A DNA stretch of 64,000 bases from Rhizorhabdus wittichii RW1 (GCA_000016765.1 CP000699.1:248001-312000), one strand, 5' to 3'. Positions 38,162-47,406 are shown, numbered from the stretch's first letter. The notes: generated from the letters alone by a model not told the origin. Translations and numbers: made by a program.

Positions 38162-39469
38162 ATGGCTGCCACCATCCTCGACCGTCGTCCGCTCGTCCGG
38201 GTCGTCAATGTCCGCCACCATTATGGCCGGGGGCATGGCCGCGCCCTGGTGCTCGACAATGTCGACCTCACCCTCGACGAGAACGAGATCGTCGGCCTGC
38301 TCGGCCGTTCCGGCTCGGGCAAGTCCACCCTGTTGCGCTCGATCGCCGGCCTGATCGCGCCCAGCGAAGGCGAGGTGCGCTTCGTGCCCAGCGAGGACGG
38401 CTCGCCGCCGAGCGTCAGCATGGTCTTCCAGACCTTCGCGCTGTTCCCCTGGCTGACCGTGCTCCAGAATGTCGAGCTGGGGCTGGAGGCGCGCAGGGTG
38501 CCCGCCGCCGAGCGCCGCACCCGCGCGCTCGCGGCGATCGACCTGATCGGCCTCGACGGCTTCGAGAACGCCTATCCCAAGGAATTGTCGGGCGGGATGC
38601 GCCAGCGCGTCGGTCTGGCCCGCGCGCTGGTGGTCGATCCGTCGCTGCTGCTGATGGACGAGCCCTTCTCCGCGCTCGACGTGCTCACCGCCGAGACGCT
38701 GCGCACCGACCTGCTCGATCTCTGGTCGGAGGGGCGGATGCCGATCCGGTCGATCCTGATCGTCACCCATAATATCGAGGAGGCGGTGCTGATGTGCGAC
38801 CGCATCCTGGTCTTCTCGTCCAATCCCGGCCGGGTCGCGGCGGAGATCAGGGTCGACCTGCCGCAGCCACGCGACCGGCTCGATCCCGCGTTCCGGGCGC
38901 TGGTCGATGAGATATACGCGCTGATGACGGCGCGTCCGGCCGCCGCGCCGGCCCATGACGGGCTGTTCCCCGGCACCGGCATCGCCATGGCGTTGCCGGT
39001 CGTCTCGACCAACGCGCTGGCGGGCCTGATCGAGGAGGTGGACGGCGCGCCCTTCGACGGCGAGGCCAGCCTGGCCGACCTCGCCGACCAGCTCCAGTTG
39101 GAGGTCGATCAGCTCTTCCCGATGGCGGAGACGCTGCAACTGATGCGGTTCGCCGAGCTCAAGGGCGCGGACCTGCGGCTGACCCCGGCGGCGCGGCGCT
39201 ATGCCCAGGCCGATGTCGACACGCGCAAGGGCCTGTTCGCCCAGGCGCTGCTCGCGCATGTCCCGCTTGCCGGCCATATCCGCCGCATCCTCGACGAGCG
39301 GCCCGGCCATGTCGCGCCCGCCCGCCGCTTCCGCGACGAGCTGGAGGACCATATGTCGCCCGACTATGCCGCCGGGACGCTGAGCGCGGTGACGCATTGG
39401 GCGCGCTATGCCGAGATCTTCGCCTATGACGAGGATGCCGACCGCTTCAGCCTGGAAGATCCGAGCTGA
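38162..39469 (+). CDS. ABC ATPase, NitT/TauT type, with AAA-associated C-terminal domain
   Basis: 435 residues. Residues 1 to about 260 are an ABC ATPase (Walker A GRSGSGKST, Q loop VFQTFALFPW, signature LSGGMRQRVGLARAL, Walker B LLMDEPFSALD, switch His in VTHNIEEAV). Residues about 280-435 are a separate helical domain starting SLADLADQLQLEVDQLFPMAETLQLM, which fits the AAA_assoc_C family found on this transporter branch. That domain's role is unknown, presumably regulatory. An aaggag site precedes the ATG. It works with the fused permease 42 nt upstream. Confidence 0.92.
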   Translation: MAATILDRRPLVRVVNVRHHYGRGHGRALVLDNVDLTLDENEIVGLLGRSGSGKSTLLRSIAGLIAPSEGEVRFVPSEDGSPPSVSMVFQTFALFPWLTVLQNVELGLEARRVPAAERRTRALAAIDLIGLDGFENAYPKELSGGMRQRVGLARALVVDPSLLLMDEPFSALDVLTAETLRTDLLDLWSEGRMPIRSILIVTHNIEEAVLMCDRILVFSSNPGRVAAEIRVDLPQPRDRLDPAFRALVDEIYALMTARPAAAPAHDGLFPGTGIAMALPVVSTNALAGLIEEVDGAPFDGEASLADLADQLQLEVDQLFPMAETLQLMRFAELKGADLRLTPAARRYAQADVDTRKGLFAQALLAHVPLAGHIRRILDERPGHVAPARRFRDELEDHMSPDYAAGTLSAVTHWARYAEIFAYDEDADRFSLEDPS

Positions 39470-40143
39470 TGCGGGCGGCATCCTGGGGGGCGTGGCTGCT
39501 GCTGGCGGCGCCGGGCCCCGCCTTCGCGGCCGGCGGCGGCCATGTCGTCGACGATGCGGCGGTCGAGGCGCCCGGCGCCTGCCATGTCGAAAGCTGGGTC
39601 ACGCGGTCGAGCCATGGCGCGGGGCTGATCAATGTCGCGCCGGCCTGCACCCGCGAGGCATGGCCCGATCTGGAGATCGGCGGGTTCGTCTCGCACGGCT
39701 GGACGCGGGCCGCCGCCGATACGGTGATCGGCATCGCGCCGAAACTGATGCTCCGATCCGAGGATCATGGCCTCGGCGTCGGGGTCGCGACCAGCGTCGG
39801 CTACGATATCGGCCACGGCCGGATCGAGACGGCTTCGATGATCGTCCCGGTCACGATCCCGGTGGGGGCGCGGCTGCGATTCAACCTCGACGGCGGCTGG
39901 CAATGGTCCCGCGCCGATCACGGCCATGACCTGTTCGTCGGCGGACAGGTCGAATTCGCGCTGCGGCCGACCGTCGGCCTGATGACCGAGCTGTTCACCC
40001 GCGACCAGGGCAAGCCCGGCGGACAGGCGGGCGTGCGCTGGACGGTGGACGCGGGGCGGATCGACCTGGATGTCCTGGCGGGCCGCTATCTGGACGGGGC
40101 GACGCCGACGGCGATCACGATCGGGGTGACGGTGCGCCGGTGA
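39469..40143 (+). CDS. Secreted or outer-membrane barrel-like protein of unknown function
   Basis: 224 residues with a clear signal peptide (AASWGAWLLLAAPGPAFAAGG). The mature part alternates polar and hydrophobic residues in short strands ending in a terminal aromatic or basic tail (TIGVTVRR), e.g. GVGVATSVGYDIGHGRIE and LRFNLDGGWQWSRADHGHDLFVGGQVEFAL, consistent with a small beta barrel. Two Cys lie near the mature N terminus. Its ATG overlaps the TGA of the ATPase gene (TGATG), so it is translated with the SBP-less ABC system and may serve the same substrate in the outer membrane. Confidence 0.75.
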   Translation: MRAASWGAWLLLAAPGPAFAAGGGHVVDDAAVEAPGACHVESWVTRSSHGAGLINVAPACTREAWPDLEIGGFVSHGWTRAAADTVIGIAPKLMLRSEDHGLGVGVATSVGYDIGHGRIETASMIVPVTIPVGARLRFNLDGGWQWSRADHGHDLFVGGQVEFALRPTVGLMTELFTRDQGKPGGQAGVRWTVDAGRIDLDVLAGRYLDGATPTAITIGVTVRR

Positions 40144-40158
40144 GGGCGCGGGGCCGAC

Positions 40159-40176
40159 CGGTCATGCGTCTGTCAC
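40159..40176 (+). promoter_or_regulatory. Candidate Pho box upstream of PPK2
   Basis: Two 7-bp half-sites, cggtcat and ctgtcac, separated by gcgt (start-to-start 11 bp), matching the PhoB-box plan CTGTCAT-N4-CTGTCAC with one mismatch in each half-site. It lies 41 nt before the ATG at 40217. A perfect palindrome TGTCA-N8-TGACA (40171-40188) overlaps its right half and could instead be the operator of another regulator. Confidence 0.4.
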
Positions 40177-40216
40177 AGCGGGCTGACACACAGGCCGGGG
40201 CAATGACGACCGAGGA

Positions 40217-41152
40217 ATGAGCCGGACCATGACTTCGCCCGATGCCCCGCCCTCCTTCGAGATGGAGCGTATCAAGCAGGAGATCGCCGACAGCTTCGAC
40301 GAGGAGCTGGAGATGGAGATCGACGAGAGCCGCCTGGAGGCGATGCTCGGCGAGCTGGCCGAGCATCCGGAGCAGGAGCAGCTCGACCGGCGCCTCTATT
40401 TCCGCGAACTGTTCCGCCTGCAGCATGAGCTGGTGCGGCTGCAGGACTGGGTCCAGCACAGCGGGCTCAAGGTGCTGGTGATCTTCGAAGGGCGCGATTC
40501 CGCGGGGAAGGGTGGGGTGATCAAGCGCATCACCCAGCGGCTCAATCCGCGCGTCTGCCGCGTCGTCGCGCTGCCCGCGCCCAATGAGCGCGAGCGGACC
40601 CAATGGTATTTCCAGCGCTACACCGCGCACCTGCCCGCCGCCGGGGAGATCGTGCTGTTCGACCGGAGCTGGTACAACCGCGCGGGCGTCGAGCGGGTGA
40701 TGGGCTTCTGCACCGAGGACGAGGTCGAGGAATTCTTCCGCTCCGTCCCCGCGTTCGAGCGGATGCTGGTCCGTTCGGGCATCATCCTGCTCAAATATTG
40801 GTTCTCGATCACCGACGACGAGCAGCAGTTCCGCTTCAACATGCGGATCCACGATCCGCTCAAGCAGTGGAAGCTATCCCCGATGGACGTCGAATCGCGG
40901 CGGCGCTGGGAGGACTATACCCGCGCCAAGGAGGCGATGCTGGAGCGGACCCATATCGAGGAGGCGCCCTGGTGGATCGTCGAGGCGGTCGACAAGAAGC
41001 GCGCCCGCCTCAACTGCATCGCCCATCTGCTCGGGCGGATTCCCTATGACGAGGCGCCGCGCCCGTCGGTGGTCCTGCCGGCGCGGGTGCGGCACGACGA
41101 CTATATCCGCCACCCGGTCCCGCGCGAGATGTACGTTCCCGAAATCTACTGA
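40217..41152 (+). CDS. ppk2: Polyphosphate kinase 2
   Basis: 311 residues, single-domain PPK2. Walker A is in FEGRDSAGKGG, Walker B in LFDRSWYNRAGVE, and the lid region is LLKYWFSITDDEQQFRF. PPK2 uses polyphosphate to phosphorylate nucleoside diphosphates or monophosphates, and the class cannot be fixed by eye, though a single domain with this length fits class I (NDP kinases). The N terminus is acidic (EEELEMEIDESR-like). An ATG at 40229 has better spacing from the gagga site than 40217. It is convergent with the phosphate transporter, giving a phosphate-related pair. Confidence 0.93.
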   Translation: MSRTMTSPDAPPSFEMERIKQEIADSFDEELEMEIDESRLEAMLGELAEHPEQEQLDRRLYFRELFRLQHELVRLQDWVQHSGLKVLVIFEGRDSAGKGGVIKRITQRLNPRVCRVVALPAPNERERTQWYFQRYTAHLPAAGEIVLFDRSWYNRAGVERVMGFCTEDEVEEFFRSVPAFERMLVRSGIILLKYWFSITDDEQQFRFNMRIHDPLKQWKLSPMDVESRRRWEDYTRAKEAMLERTHIEEAPWWIVEAVDKKRARLNCIAHLLGRIPYDEAPRPSVVLPARVRHDDYIRHPVPREMYVPEIY

Positions 41153-41176
41153 TCGGAACGGCCCCGTCGCGGCGGA

Positions 41177-42781
41177 TCAGAACAGCGACGAGAAGAGCAT
41201 GTAGAGCGTGCCCGACAGCAGGATCGACACCGGCAGGGTCAGCACCCAGGCCATGGCGAGGTTGCGGATCGTGCTCATCTGGAGACCCGAGCGGTTGGCC
41301 GCCATCGTTCCCGCGACGCCCGAGGAGAGGACATGGGTGGTCGATACCGGCAGGCCGAGATGGTCGGCCGCGAAGATCGTCCCCATCGCCACCAGCTCCG
41401 CCGACGCGCCCTGCGCATAGGTGAGGTGCGACTTGCCGATCTTCTCGCCGACCGTGACGACGATCCGCTTCCAGCCGACCATCGTGCCGAGGCCGAGCGC
41501 GAAGGCGACCGCGACCTTGACCCAGGTGGGGATGAAGCGCGTGCCGGCGTCGAGCGAGGCCTTGTAGGTGTCGAGCGCCTTCTTCTCGCCCTCGCTGAAC
41601 TGGATCGCCTTTTCCTTGCCCAGCCGCTTGATCCCCTCGGAGGCGAGGTACATGTCGTTGCGGACGTTCTCGACCGCCGCCGCCGGCACCTGGGCGAGCG
41701 AGCCATATTCGGCGACCTGGCGATCGATGTCCTTGACGAGCGCGGCCATCGCCGGGGTGACGGCGGGGGTGAACTGCCGGTCGGCGATATAGGCGGTGAC
41801 GAGCTTGCGGGCGTCCGGCGCGGCGATCCCGGCATCCGGGCCTTCATGCAGCGCGACGCGGGCGGCGTCGGCGTTGGCGTGGAATTCGGCGGTGTAATGG
41901 GCCGGCACCGCGCGGTTCAGCGCATAGGCGGTGGGCACGGTGCCGATCAGGATCAGCATGATCAGGCCCATGCCCTTCTGCCCGTCGTTCGAGCCATGGG
42001 CGAAGCTGACGCCGGTGCAGGTGAAGATCAGCAGGCCGCGAATCCACCAGGGCGGCGGCAGGCCGTCCTTCGGCTCCTGGTAGAGCGCCTGGTTGCGGAC
42101 GAGCAGCTTCATCGCCACGAACAGCAGCGCGGCGACGCCGAACCCGATCAGCGGCGAGAAGAGCAGCGCCTGGCCGATCTCGGTCGCCTTCGACCAGTCG
42201 ACCCCGGCGGTGCCGCTCTTGCCGTGCATCATCGCATTGGCGACGCCGACGCCGATGATCGAACCGATCAGCGTGTGCGAACTGGAGGAAGGGATGCCGA
42301 TCCACCAGGTCGCGAGGTTCCAGATGATCGCGGCGATCAGCAGCGCGAACACCATCGCGAAGCCGGCGTTCGAGCCGACCTGCAGGATCAGCTCCACCGG
42401 CAGCAGCGAGACGATGCCGAACGCGACCACGCCGGTCGACAGCAGCACGCCGAGGAAATTGAAGAAGCCCGACCAGACCACCGCGACATGCGCGGGCATG
42501 GCGTTGGTGTAGATCACGGTCGCCACCGCGTTGGCGGTGTCGTGGAAGCCGTTCACGAACTCGAAGCCGAGCGCGATCATCAACGCGACGAACAGCAGGA
42601 TGAACGGCAGGATCGCCAGCGCCGAGACGCCGGCGGCGTTGGCGTCCATATAGATGCTGTAGGCGACATAGGCGATCGCCGCGACGATCGTGGCGCCGAA
42701 GCCCAGCTGGCCGGCGAGACCGAGTCCCCCGTCGAGATTGGGCCGGGAATGCTGGTCGGATGCTGCGATCGTCGCGCTCAT
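41177..42781 (-). CDS. pitA: Low-affinity inorganic phosphate transporter, Pit family
   Basis: 534 residues with about ten membrane helices. The two inverted Pit signatures are visible: GFEFVNGFHDTANAVATVIYT near residue 73 and FAHGSNDGQKGMGLI near 270. The SSSSHTLIGSIIGVG and STTHVLSSGVAGT loops are also family hallmarks. It carries a long hydrophilic insertion (about 310-410, with EGEKKALDTYKASLDAG). Pit proteins import metal-phosphate with protons. It ends 24 nt from convergent ppk2. Upstream (42830-42847) there is only a poor Pho-box-like match. Confidence 0.95.
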   Translation of the reverse strand: MSATIAASDQHSRPNLDGGLGLAGQLGFGATIVAAIAYVAYSIYMDANAAGVSALAILPFILLFVALMIALGFEFVNGFHDTANAVATVIYTNAMPAHVAVVWSGFFNFLGVLLSTGVVAFGIVSLLPVELILQVGSNAGFAMVFALLIAAIIWNLATWWIGIPSSSSHTLIGSIIGVGVANAMMHGKSGTAGVDWSKATEIGQALLFSPLIGFGVAALLFVAMKLLVRNQALYQEPKDGLPPPWWIRGLLIFTCTGVSFAHGSNDGQKGMGLIMLILIGTVPTAYALNRAVPAHYTAEFHANADAARVALHEGPDAGIAAPDARKLVTAYIADRQFTPAVTPAMAALVKDIDRQVAEYGSLAQVPAAAVENVRNDMYLASEGIKRLGKEKAIQFSEGEKKALDTYKASLDAGTRFIPTWVKVAVAFALGLGTMVGWKRIVVTVGEKIGKSHLTYAQGASAELVAMGTIFAADHLGLPVSTTHVLSSGVAGTMAANRSGLQMSTIRNLAMAWVLTLPVSILLSGTLYMLFSSLF

Positions 42782-42958
42782 GGGGGTCCGCCTTGGATCG
42801 TTGCCTTCCCGTCCAGCTAGGCATTGAACATGACACCGCTGTTACGCGGGTGGGCGCGCCGGTCTTCAGATAGGCGATGATATGCGCGCCCGAGGCCGAA
42901 ACCGGCCCCGTCGCGCCGGAACATGATAGCGTCGGCCCAAAGGCGTGGGAGAGGGTCG

Positions 42959-44200
42959 GTGAAGCTGCTTTTCGCGGGCGGGAAGGTCTGGGACGGTCTG
43001 GCCGAGGAGGCCGTGGCCGCCGACGTGCTGATCGAGGACGGGATGGTCGCCATGGTCGGCGCCGTCCCGGCGGGGCGCTGCGAGGGCGCGCGGCGGGTCG
43101 ACGCGCGCGGCGCGACCCTGATCCCCGGCATGGTCGACGCGCACGCCCATCTGAGCTTTCCCGTCGTCACCTACGCCTATCAGATCGAGGACACGCCGCC
43201 CGAGGAGACGGTGCTGATCACGATGCACAATGCCCGCATCCTGCTCGATGCCGGCTTCACCGGGGTGGTGGGGGCGGGATCGCCCAAGCTCCGCGCCGAG
43301 GTCGTGATCCGCAACGAGATCGAGGCGGGGCGCATCCCCGGCCCGCGCCTGATGGCGTCGACGCCGACGCTGACCGCCACCGGCGGACTGAACGACACCG
43401 CCCAGCTCCACCAGGGGCGCGACGTGGCGGCGATGGTGGTCGACGGGGCGGACGCCTGCCGCCGCGCGGTGCGGACCGGCTATCGCGAGGGCGTCGACCT
43501 GGTGAAGGTCAACGTCTCGGGCGACGATTTCTTCCCGCGCCCGTCGGGCCGCACCACGACCCTGGCCGAGGACGAGATGCGGGCGATCGGCGAGACCTGC
43601 GCCGCGCTCGGCCTGCCGATCAGCGCGCATGCCCGCTCGGCGGAGTCGATCAAGCGCGCGCTGCGCGCCGGCGCGACCCTGATCAACCATGCCGATTTCG
43701 CCGACGAGGAGGCGCTCGACATGCTCGAGGCGGCGAAGGACCGCGTCTTCGTGGCGCCGACGATCGGCTATTATCACAGCCTGCTCCACGACAGCCCGTT
43801 CGACCGCGCCACGCTCGACCGGATGGGCGTCGAGGCGGCGATGGAGGCGAATGTCGAGGTGCACCGCACGCTCCGGCGGCGCGGGGTGCGCGCGGTGATC
43901 GGCGGCGACTATGGCCTCGCCTGGCAGCCCAACGGCGGCAACGCGCGCGACGTCGCGCATTTCGTCACCTATCTCGGTTATTCGCCGCGCGAGGCGCTGG
44001 TCGCCGCGACCCGCAATGGCGGCGAACTGATGGGCATGGGGGCGGGCAGGATCGCGCCGGGCGCGCCGGCCGACCTGCTGCTGGTCGACGGCGATCCGCT
44101 CGTCGATCCGACGCTGCTCGCCCGATCCGACGCGTTGCTCGCGATCGTCAGGGGCGGCGGCCTGCATAAGGCGCCGGCCGTCCCGGAGCGGGCTGCGTGA
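42959..44200 (+). CDS. Amidohydrolase-family metal-dependent hydrolase
   Basis: 413 residues of the amidohydrolase superfamily (imidazolonepropionase/prolidase-like branch). HxH metal ligands are in GMVDAHAHLSF, the following Lys position is in VDLVKVNVSGDD, His ligands are in ISAHARS and INHADF, and the catalytic Asp is in IGGDYGLAW. The C terminus has the typical GRIAPGAPADLLLVDGDPL. The substrate is unknown; by context it could open a cyclic amide, lactone or ester in the catabolic locus. The start is GTG at 42959 with gagaggg before it. The next gene overlaps its stop by 4 nt. Confidence 0.9.
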   Translation: MKLLFAGGKVWDGLAEEAVAADVLIEDGMVAMVGAVPAGRCEGARRVDARGATLIPGMVDAHAHLSFPVVTYAYQIEDTPPEETVLITMHNARILLDAGFTGVVGAGSPKLRAEVVIRNEIEAGRIPGPRLMASTPTLTATGGLNDTAQLHQGRDVAAMVVDGADACRRAVRTGYREGVDLVKVNVSGDDFFPRPSGRTTTLAEDEMRAIGETCAALGLPISAHARSAESIKRALRAGATLINHADFADEEALDMLEAAKDRVFVAPTIGYYHSLLHDSPFDRATLDRMGVEAAMEANVEVHRTLRRRGVRAVIGGDYGLAWQPNGGNARDVAHFVTYLGYSPREALVAATRNGGELMGMGAGRIAPGAPADLLLVDGDPLVDPTLLARSDALLAIVRGGGLHKAPAVPERAA

Positions 44201-44670
44201 TCCCGTTCAACATCTTCCAGGCCGCCTATGTCGCCGCCGACATCGACGCCGCCGTCGCGCTGGCGGCGCGGCGCTTCGGCGTGGCGAAGATGCAGGTCAA
44301 CCGCGCCGTCGCGATCGAGACGGGGCGGGGGGCCGCGCTATGTCATTTCGCGCTGGCGTTCGTCGGCCCGGTCCAGATCGAGCTGATCGCCCCGGCCGGC
44401 GGGACGGACGAGGTCTATCGCGACATGCTGCCGCCCGACGGTGGCCTCCGGCTCCATCATATCGGCTGCCTCGTCGGCAGCGATGCCGAATGGGACGCGG
44501 TGCTGGCCGATGCGGCGGCCTCCGGCGTGGCGATGCCGGTGCGCGGCGATTTCGGCGGGCTGATGCGCTACGTCTATCTCGATCGCCGCGCCGAGATCGG
44601 TCATTTCGTCGAATATATGCGGCCCGGCCCCGCCGGCCAGAGCCTGTTCGAGGCCGTTCCCCGCTTCTGA
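44197..44670 (+). CDS. VOC-superfamily (glyoxalase-like) protein, copy 1
   Basis: 157 residues of the vicinal oxygen chelate fold: two beta-alpha-beta-beta-beta modules, with FQAAYVAADIDAAVALAARRFG at the start, LRLHHIGCLV in the middle and a terminal metal-type Glu (HFVEYM). These are usually divalent-metal enzymes such as dioxygenases, epimerases or lyases. The start is GTG at 44197, overlapping the amidohydrolase stop, so the two are coupled. A paralog lies at 57026-57514. Confidence 0.87.
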   Translation: MIPFNIFQAAYVAADIDAAVALAARRFGVAKMQVNRAVAIETGRGAALCHFALAFVGPVQIELIAPAGGTDEVYRDMLPPDGGLRLHHIGCLVGSDAEWDAVLADAAASGVAMPVRGDFGGLMRYVYLDRRAEIGHFVEYMRPGPAGQSLFEAVPRF

Positions 44671-44724
44671 GGCGGGCCGCTCGGCCGCGATCGTCGGGGT
44701 GCCTCGGGTCGTCGGACAAAAGGA

Positions 44725-44751
44725 GAGGCCTGACGGCATCCGTCAAGCCTC
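44725..44751 (-). terminator. Hairpin downstream of the TonB receptor gene, distal
   Basis: A stem gaggc-x-tgacgg/ccgtca-x-gcctc with one mismatch and a 3-nt loop. Read on the - strand it is followed by ctcctttt, so it may end the receptor transcript. The + strand lacks a T tract. Confidence 0.45.
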
Positions 44752-44777
44752 CCAGACGTCCCATGCTTCGAGGGACC

Positions 44778-44833
44778 GTCGCCTCCATCCCCGCCGCTAC
44801 CGCCTGGACGGCAGCGGGGGAGGGGGAGGCGAC
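44778..44833. repeat. GC-rich inverted repeat after the TonB receptor gene
   Basis: gtcgcctcc (44778-44786) pairs perfectly with ggaggcgac (44825-44833), and ccccgc/gcgggg extends the structure inside. It stands about 30 nt past the receptor stop and is a possible additional termination structure. Confidence 0.5.
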
Positions 44834-44862
44834 CGGGGCATCACCGCAGCATGCGGCAATCT

Positions 44863-47190
44863 TCAGAAATGGTAGCGCAGCGTCGCGCCATAGGTGCGCG
44901 GCATGCCGGGCGTGTGGCTGGTATAGCCCAGGCTGTCGAGGTTGATCAGCAGGAAGTCGTACTTCTTCTTGGTGACGTTGTTGACGAACAGCGCCACGTC
45001 GAAGCCCGATCCCATCACCCGGTTCCAGCTCGCGTCGAAGTTGAGCAGGCTGTAGCCCTTCACGTCGGTATAGCCGGGGACATAGGTGTCGTTCCCGCTA
45101 TAGTCGCCGGTGTGGTAGTAGCTGACGCCGACCGAGGCGTCGCCCTGGCCCTCGTCGAGCGGCGCGAGCAGGCGGGCGCCCAGCGTGTAGACGTTGCGCG
45201 GCGCACGGGCGAACGGATCGTTCGAGTGATCGGTGCCGTCCGGATAGATGAACTTGGTGAACTTCGCGTTGGTATAGGCGTAGTTCGCGGTCAGCTCGAT
45301 CATCTTCACCGGGCGGAACAGGATGTCCGCCTCGATGCCGTAGATCCGCGCCCGGCCGGCATTGGTGGTCACCGTGGTCGGCGGCACCGCCACCGGATCG
45401 GTCAGCAGCCGCTGGATGTCCTTGTACTTGGCGTAATAGCCGGCGAGGTTGGTGCGCAGGAAGGCGTCGCCCATCCGCCAGTCGGCCTTCACGCCGACCT
45501 CGACGTCGTCGACCGTCTCCGGCCGGAAGGTGCGGCGCAGGCCGGCCTCGGTCGAGGCGCGGGCGCCGAAGCCGCCCGTGCGGTAGCCGTGGCGATGGGC
45601 GATGTAGACCAGCTTGTCCGCCGCGATCTTATATTCGAGGCTGACATTGTAGGTGACCTCGGAGAAGCTGTCCTTCACGCCGAGCTCGCACTGCGCCAGC
45701 GGCACCGCGGTTTCGGGCGTCGCCGGATTATTGTCGAGATCGCGGGTGAAGCGGCAGGCGGTCGCGGTGCGGTTGCGGATCGTCGCCTGGCGCTCGTCGC
45801 GGTTGTAGCGGATGCCGGCGGTGAGGCTGAGCCCGCCGCCGAAGCGATAGGTGCCCTGCGCGAAGGCCGCATAGCTGGTGTTGCGCGCGGCGGTGTCGGT
45901 GTTGCTGTACGCCGTGCCGGGGAAGGCGGCGACGTTGTCCGGCTCGACCAGGCCCGGGTCGACCGCGCCGACCGCCGAGATGCCCTGGTTGCGGCCGCTC
46001 TCGCGGAAATAATAGAGGCCGGCGATCCAGTTCAGATTGGCGGTGTCGCCGAGGATCTGGAACTCCTCCGAAAACTGCTTGGCGCGATCGATGCGCTCCT
46101 GCGGGTGCAGCGCGTTCGAACTGCCGTCCATGTCGTCGAAAATGTGATCCTTCACATGGCGATAGCCGACGATGTTCTTCAGCTTGATCGTCTCGGACAG
46201 GTCGAAGCTGGTGGTGTTGGCGATGTCGTGGGTCTCGACCTTGGTGAAGATCGGCGAGCCGTTGGCGATGCGGTAGATGCCGCGCGCCTGCTGCTCGGCC
46301 AGCAGGTCCTCGAGCGGGCGATAGCCGCGCGACGCGCGCACCGCGGCGCCGTTGAGCGAGCCGGTGGCGCGGACATTCTGGAGGAAGCTCGCCGTGCCGC
46401 CGTCATTCTCGTGGAAATAATTGTAGACGGTCAGCGATTCCAGATCGTCGTTGTGCATCAGGATCGAGGCGCGCGCGCCCTCCTGCTTCGTGTCGTTGAC
46501 GTTGCGCTGGAGAATCTCGTCATAGACGAAGCCGTCGTCGCGCTGCCGCTGGCCGGCGACGCGGATCGCGATGTTGGGGCTGAGCGGCACGTTGACCATG
46601 CCCTCGACGTTGAAGGTGTCGAGATTGCCGACGGTCACGCCGACCCGTCCCTCGAACTCGTCGGTCGGCCGGGCGGGGCGGATGATGATCGCGCCGCCGG
46701 TGGTGTTGCGGCCGAACAGCGTGCCCTGCGGACCGCGCAGCACCTCGACCGAGGCGATGTCGAACAGCGCGCTGTTGATGCCCTGGGTGCGCGCCGCGAC
46801 GATGTCGCCGATATAGGTCGACACCGATTGGTCGGCGAGGATCGTCAGCTCCTGCTGCGACAGGCCGCGGATCGAGAAGTTGGGCAGCGAGCGGCTGCCG
46901 CCCTGGCCGGGCACCGAGGTGAGGCTGGGCACCAGCCGGCTGAGCTGCGCGACGTTCTGGATGTTGGCGCGTTCGAGCGCGGCGGTCGACACTGCGCTCA
47001 CCGCGAGCGGCACGTCCTGGAGGCGCTCCGCGCGGCGGCGGGCGGTGACGACGATGTCGTCGATGCCGCCGGCGGCCGGCGCCTCGTCGGCGGGCGCCGC
47101 CCTGGCGGCTTCCTGCGCCTGGGCCTCGACCGGGATCATGGTCAGGAACGCGATGGTCGCAATACTGGCGATGTGTAGTGATTGTTTCAC
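44863..47190 (-). CDS. TonB-dependent outer-membrane receptor
   Basis: 775 residues. A signal peptide (SLHIASIATIAFLTMIPVEAQA) is followed by a TonB-box-like GIDDIVVTARRR, a plug domain (DVPLAVSAVS, IRGLSQQELTIL, EVLRGPQGTLFGRNTTGGAI), and a beta barrel ending in aromatic Phe (GATLRYHF). This is the large sphingomonad type that imports bulky or hydrophobic organic substrates rather than only siderophores. Start is GTG at 47190, preceded by ggggagga; an ATG at 47238 adds an unlikely hydrophilic extension. It is divergent from the GntR gene and close to the catabolic operons, so substrate uptake is the likely role. Confidence 0.95.
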   Translation of the reverse strand: MKQSLHIASIATIAFLTMIPVEAQAQEAARAAPADEAPAAGGIDDIVVTARRRAERLQDVPLAVSAVSTAALERANIQNVAQLSRLVPSLTSVPGQGGSRSLPNFSIRGLSQQELTILADQSVSTYIGDIVAARTQGINSALFDIASVEVLRGPQGTLFGRNTTGGAIIIRPARPTDEFEGRVGVTVGNLDTFNVEGMVNVPLSPNIAIRVAGQRQRDDGFVYDEILQRNVNDTKQEGARASILMHNDDLESLTVYNYFHENDGGTASFLQNVRATGSLNGAAVRASRGYRPLEDLLAEQQARGIYRIANGSPIFTKVETHDIANTTSFDLSETIKLKNIVGYRHVKDHIFDDMDGSSNALHPQERIDRAKQFSEEFQILGDTANLNWIAGLYYFRESGRNQGISAVGAVDPGLVEPDNVAAFPGTAYSNTDTAARNTSYAAFAQGTYRFGGGLSLTAGIRYNRDERQATIRNRTATACRFTRDLDNNPATPETAVPLAQCELGVKDSFSEVTYNVSLEYKIAADKLVYIAHRHGYRTGGFGARASTEAGLRRTFRPETVDDVEVGVKADWRMGDAFLRTNLAGYYAKYKDIQRLLTDPVAVPPTTVTTNAGRARIYGIEADILFRPVKMIELTANYAYTNAKFTKFIYPDGTDHSNDPFARAPRNVYTLGARLLAPLDEGQGDASVGVSYYHTGDYSGNDTYVPGYTDVKGYSLLNFDASWNRVMGSGFDVALFVNNVTKKKYDFLLINLDSLGYTSHTPGMPRTYGATLRYHF

Positions 47191-47347
47191 TTTTTCCTCC
47201 CCTGTTCTTGGATGTCCTAAAGCAGATGCGTGCTTCACAGGATGAGGCGCAGCTTAACAGGTCGACCGGAGCGCGCCGACAATGGTCGGGCAAAGTCGCC
47301 CAGCAATCGCGTATGCGATCCCTCGCCAGCGAATATGTGCCTGCTTC

Positions 47348-47406
47348 GAAGGTTCCGCTTGCTTTATTTGAAAAGCTGAGCTGTCATATTTGAATAAGGA
47401 ACCTTC
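47348..47406. promoter_or_regulatory. AT-rich divergent control region with inverted and direct repeats
   Basis: A low-GC island between the TonB receptor and the GntR gene. gaaggttcc (47348-47356) and ggaaccttc (47398-47406) form a perfect 9-bp inverted repeat. Inside it, tatttgaa occurs twice (47365-47372 and 47387-47394), 22 bp apart, i.e. two helical turns. It is a likely operator/promoter region for both genes; which protein binds is inferred. Confidence 0.5.

Noticed and set aside
42830-42847. Pho box upstream of pitA
   Set aside because: Only one half-site (gtgtcat on the - strand) is convincing; the other matches about four of seven positions.
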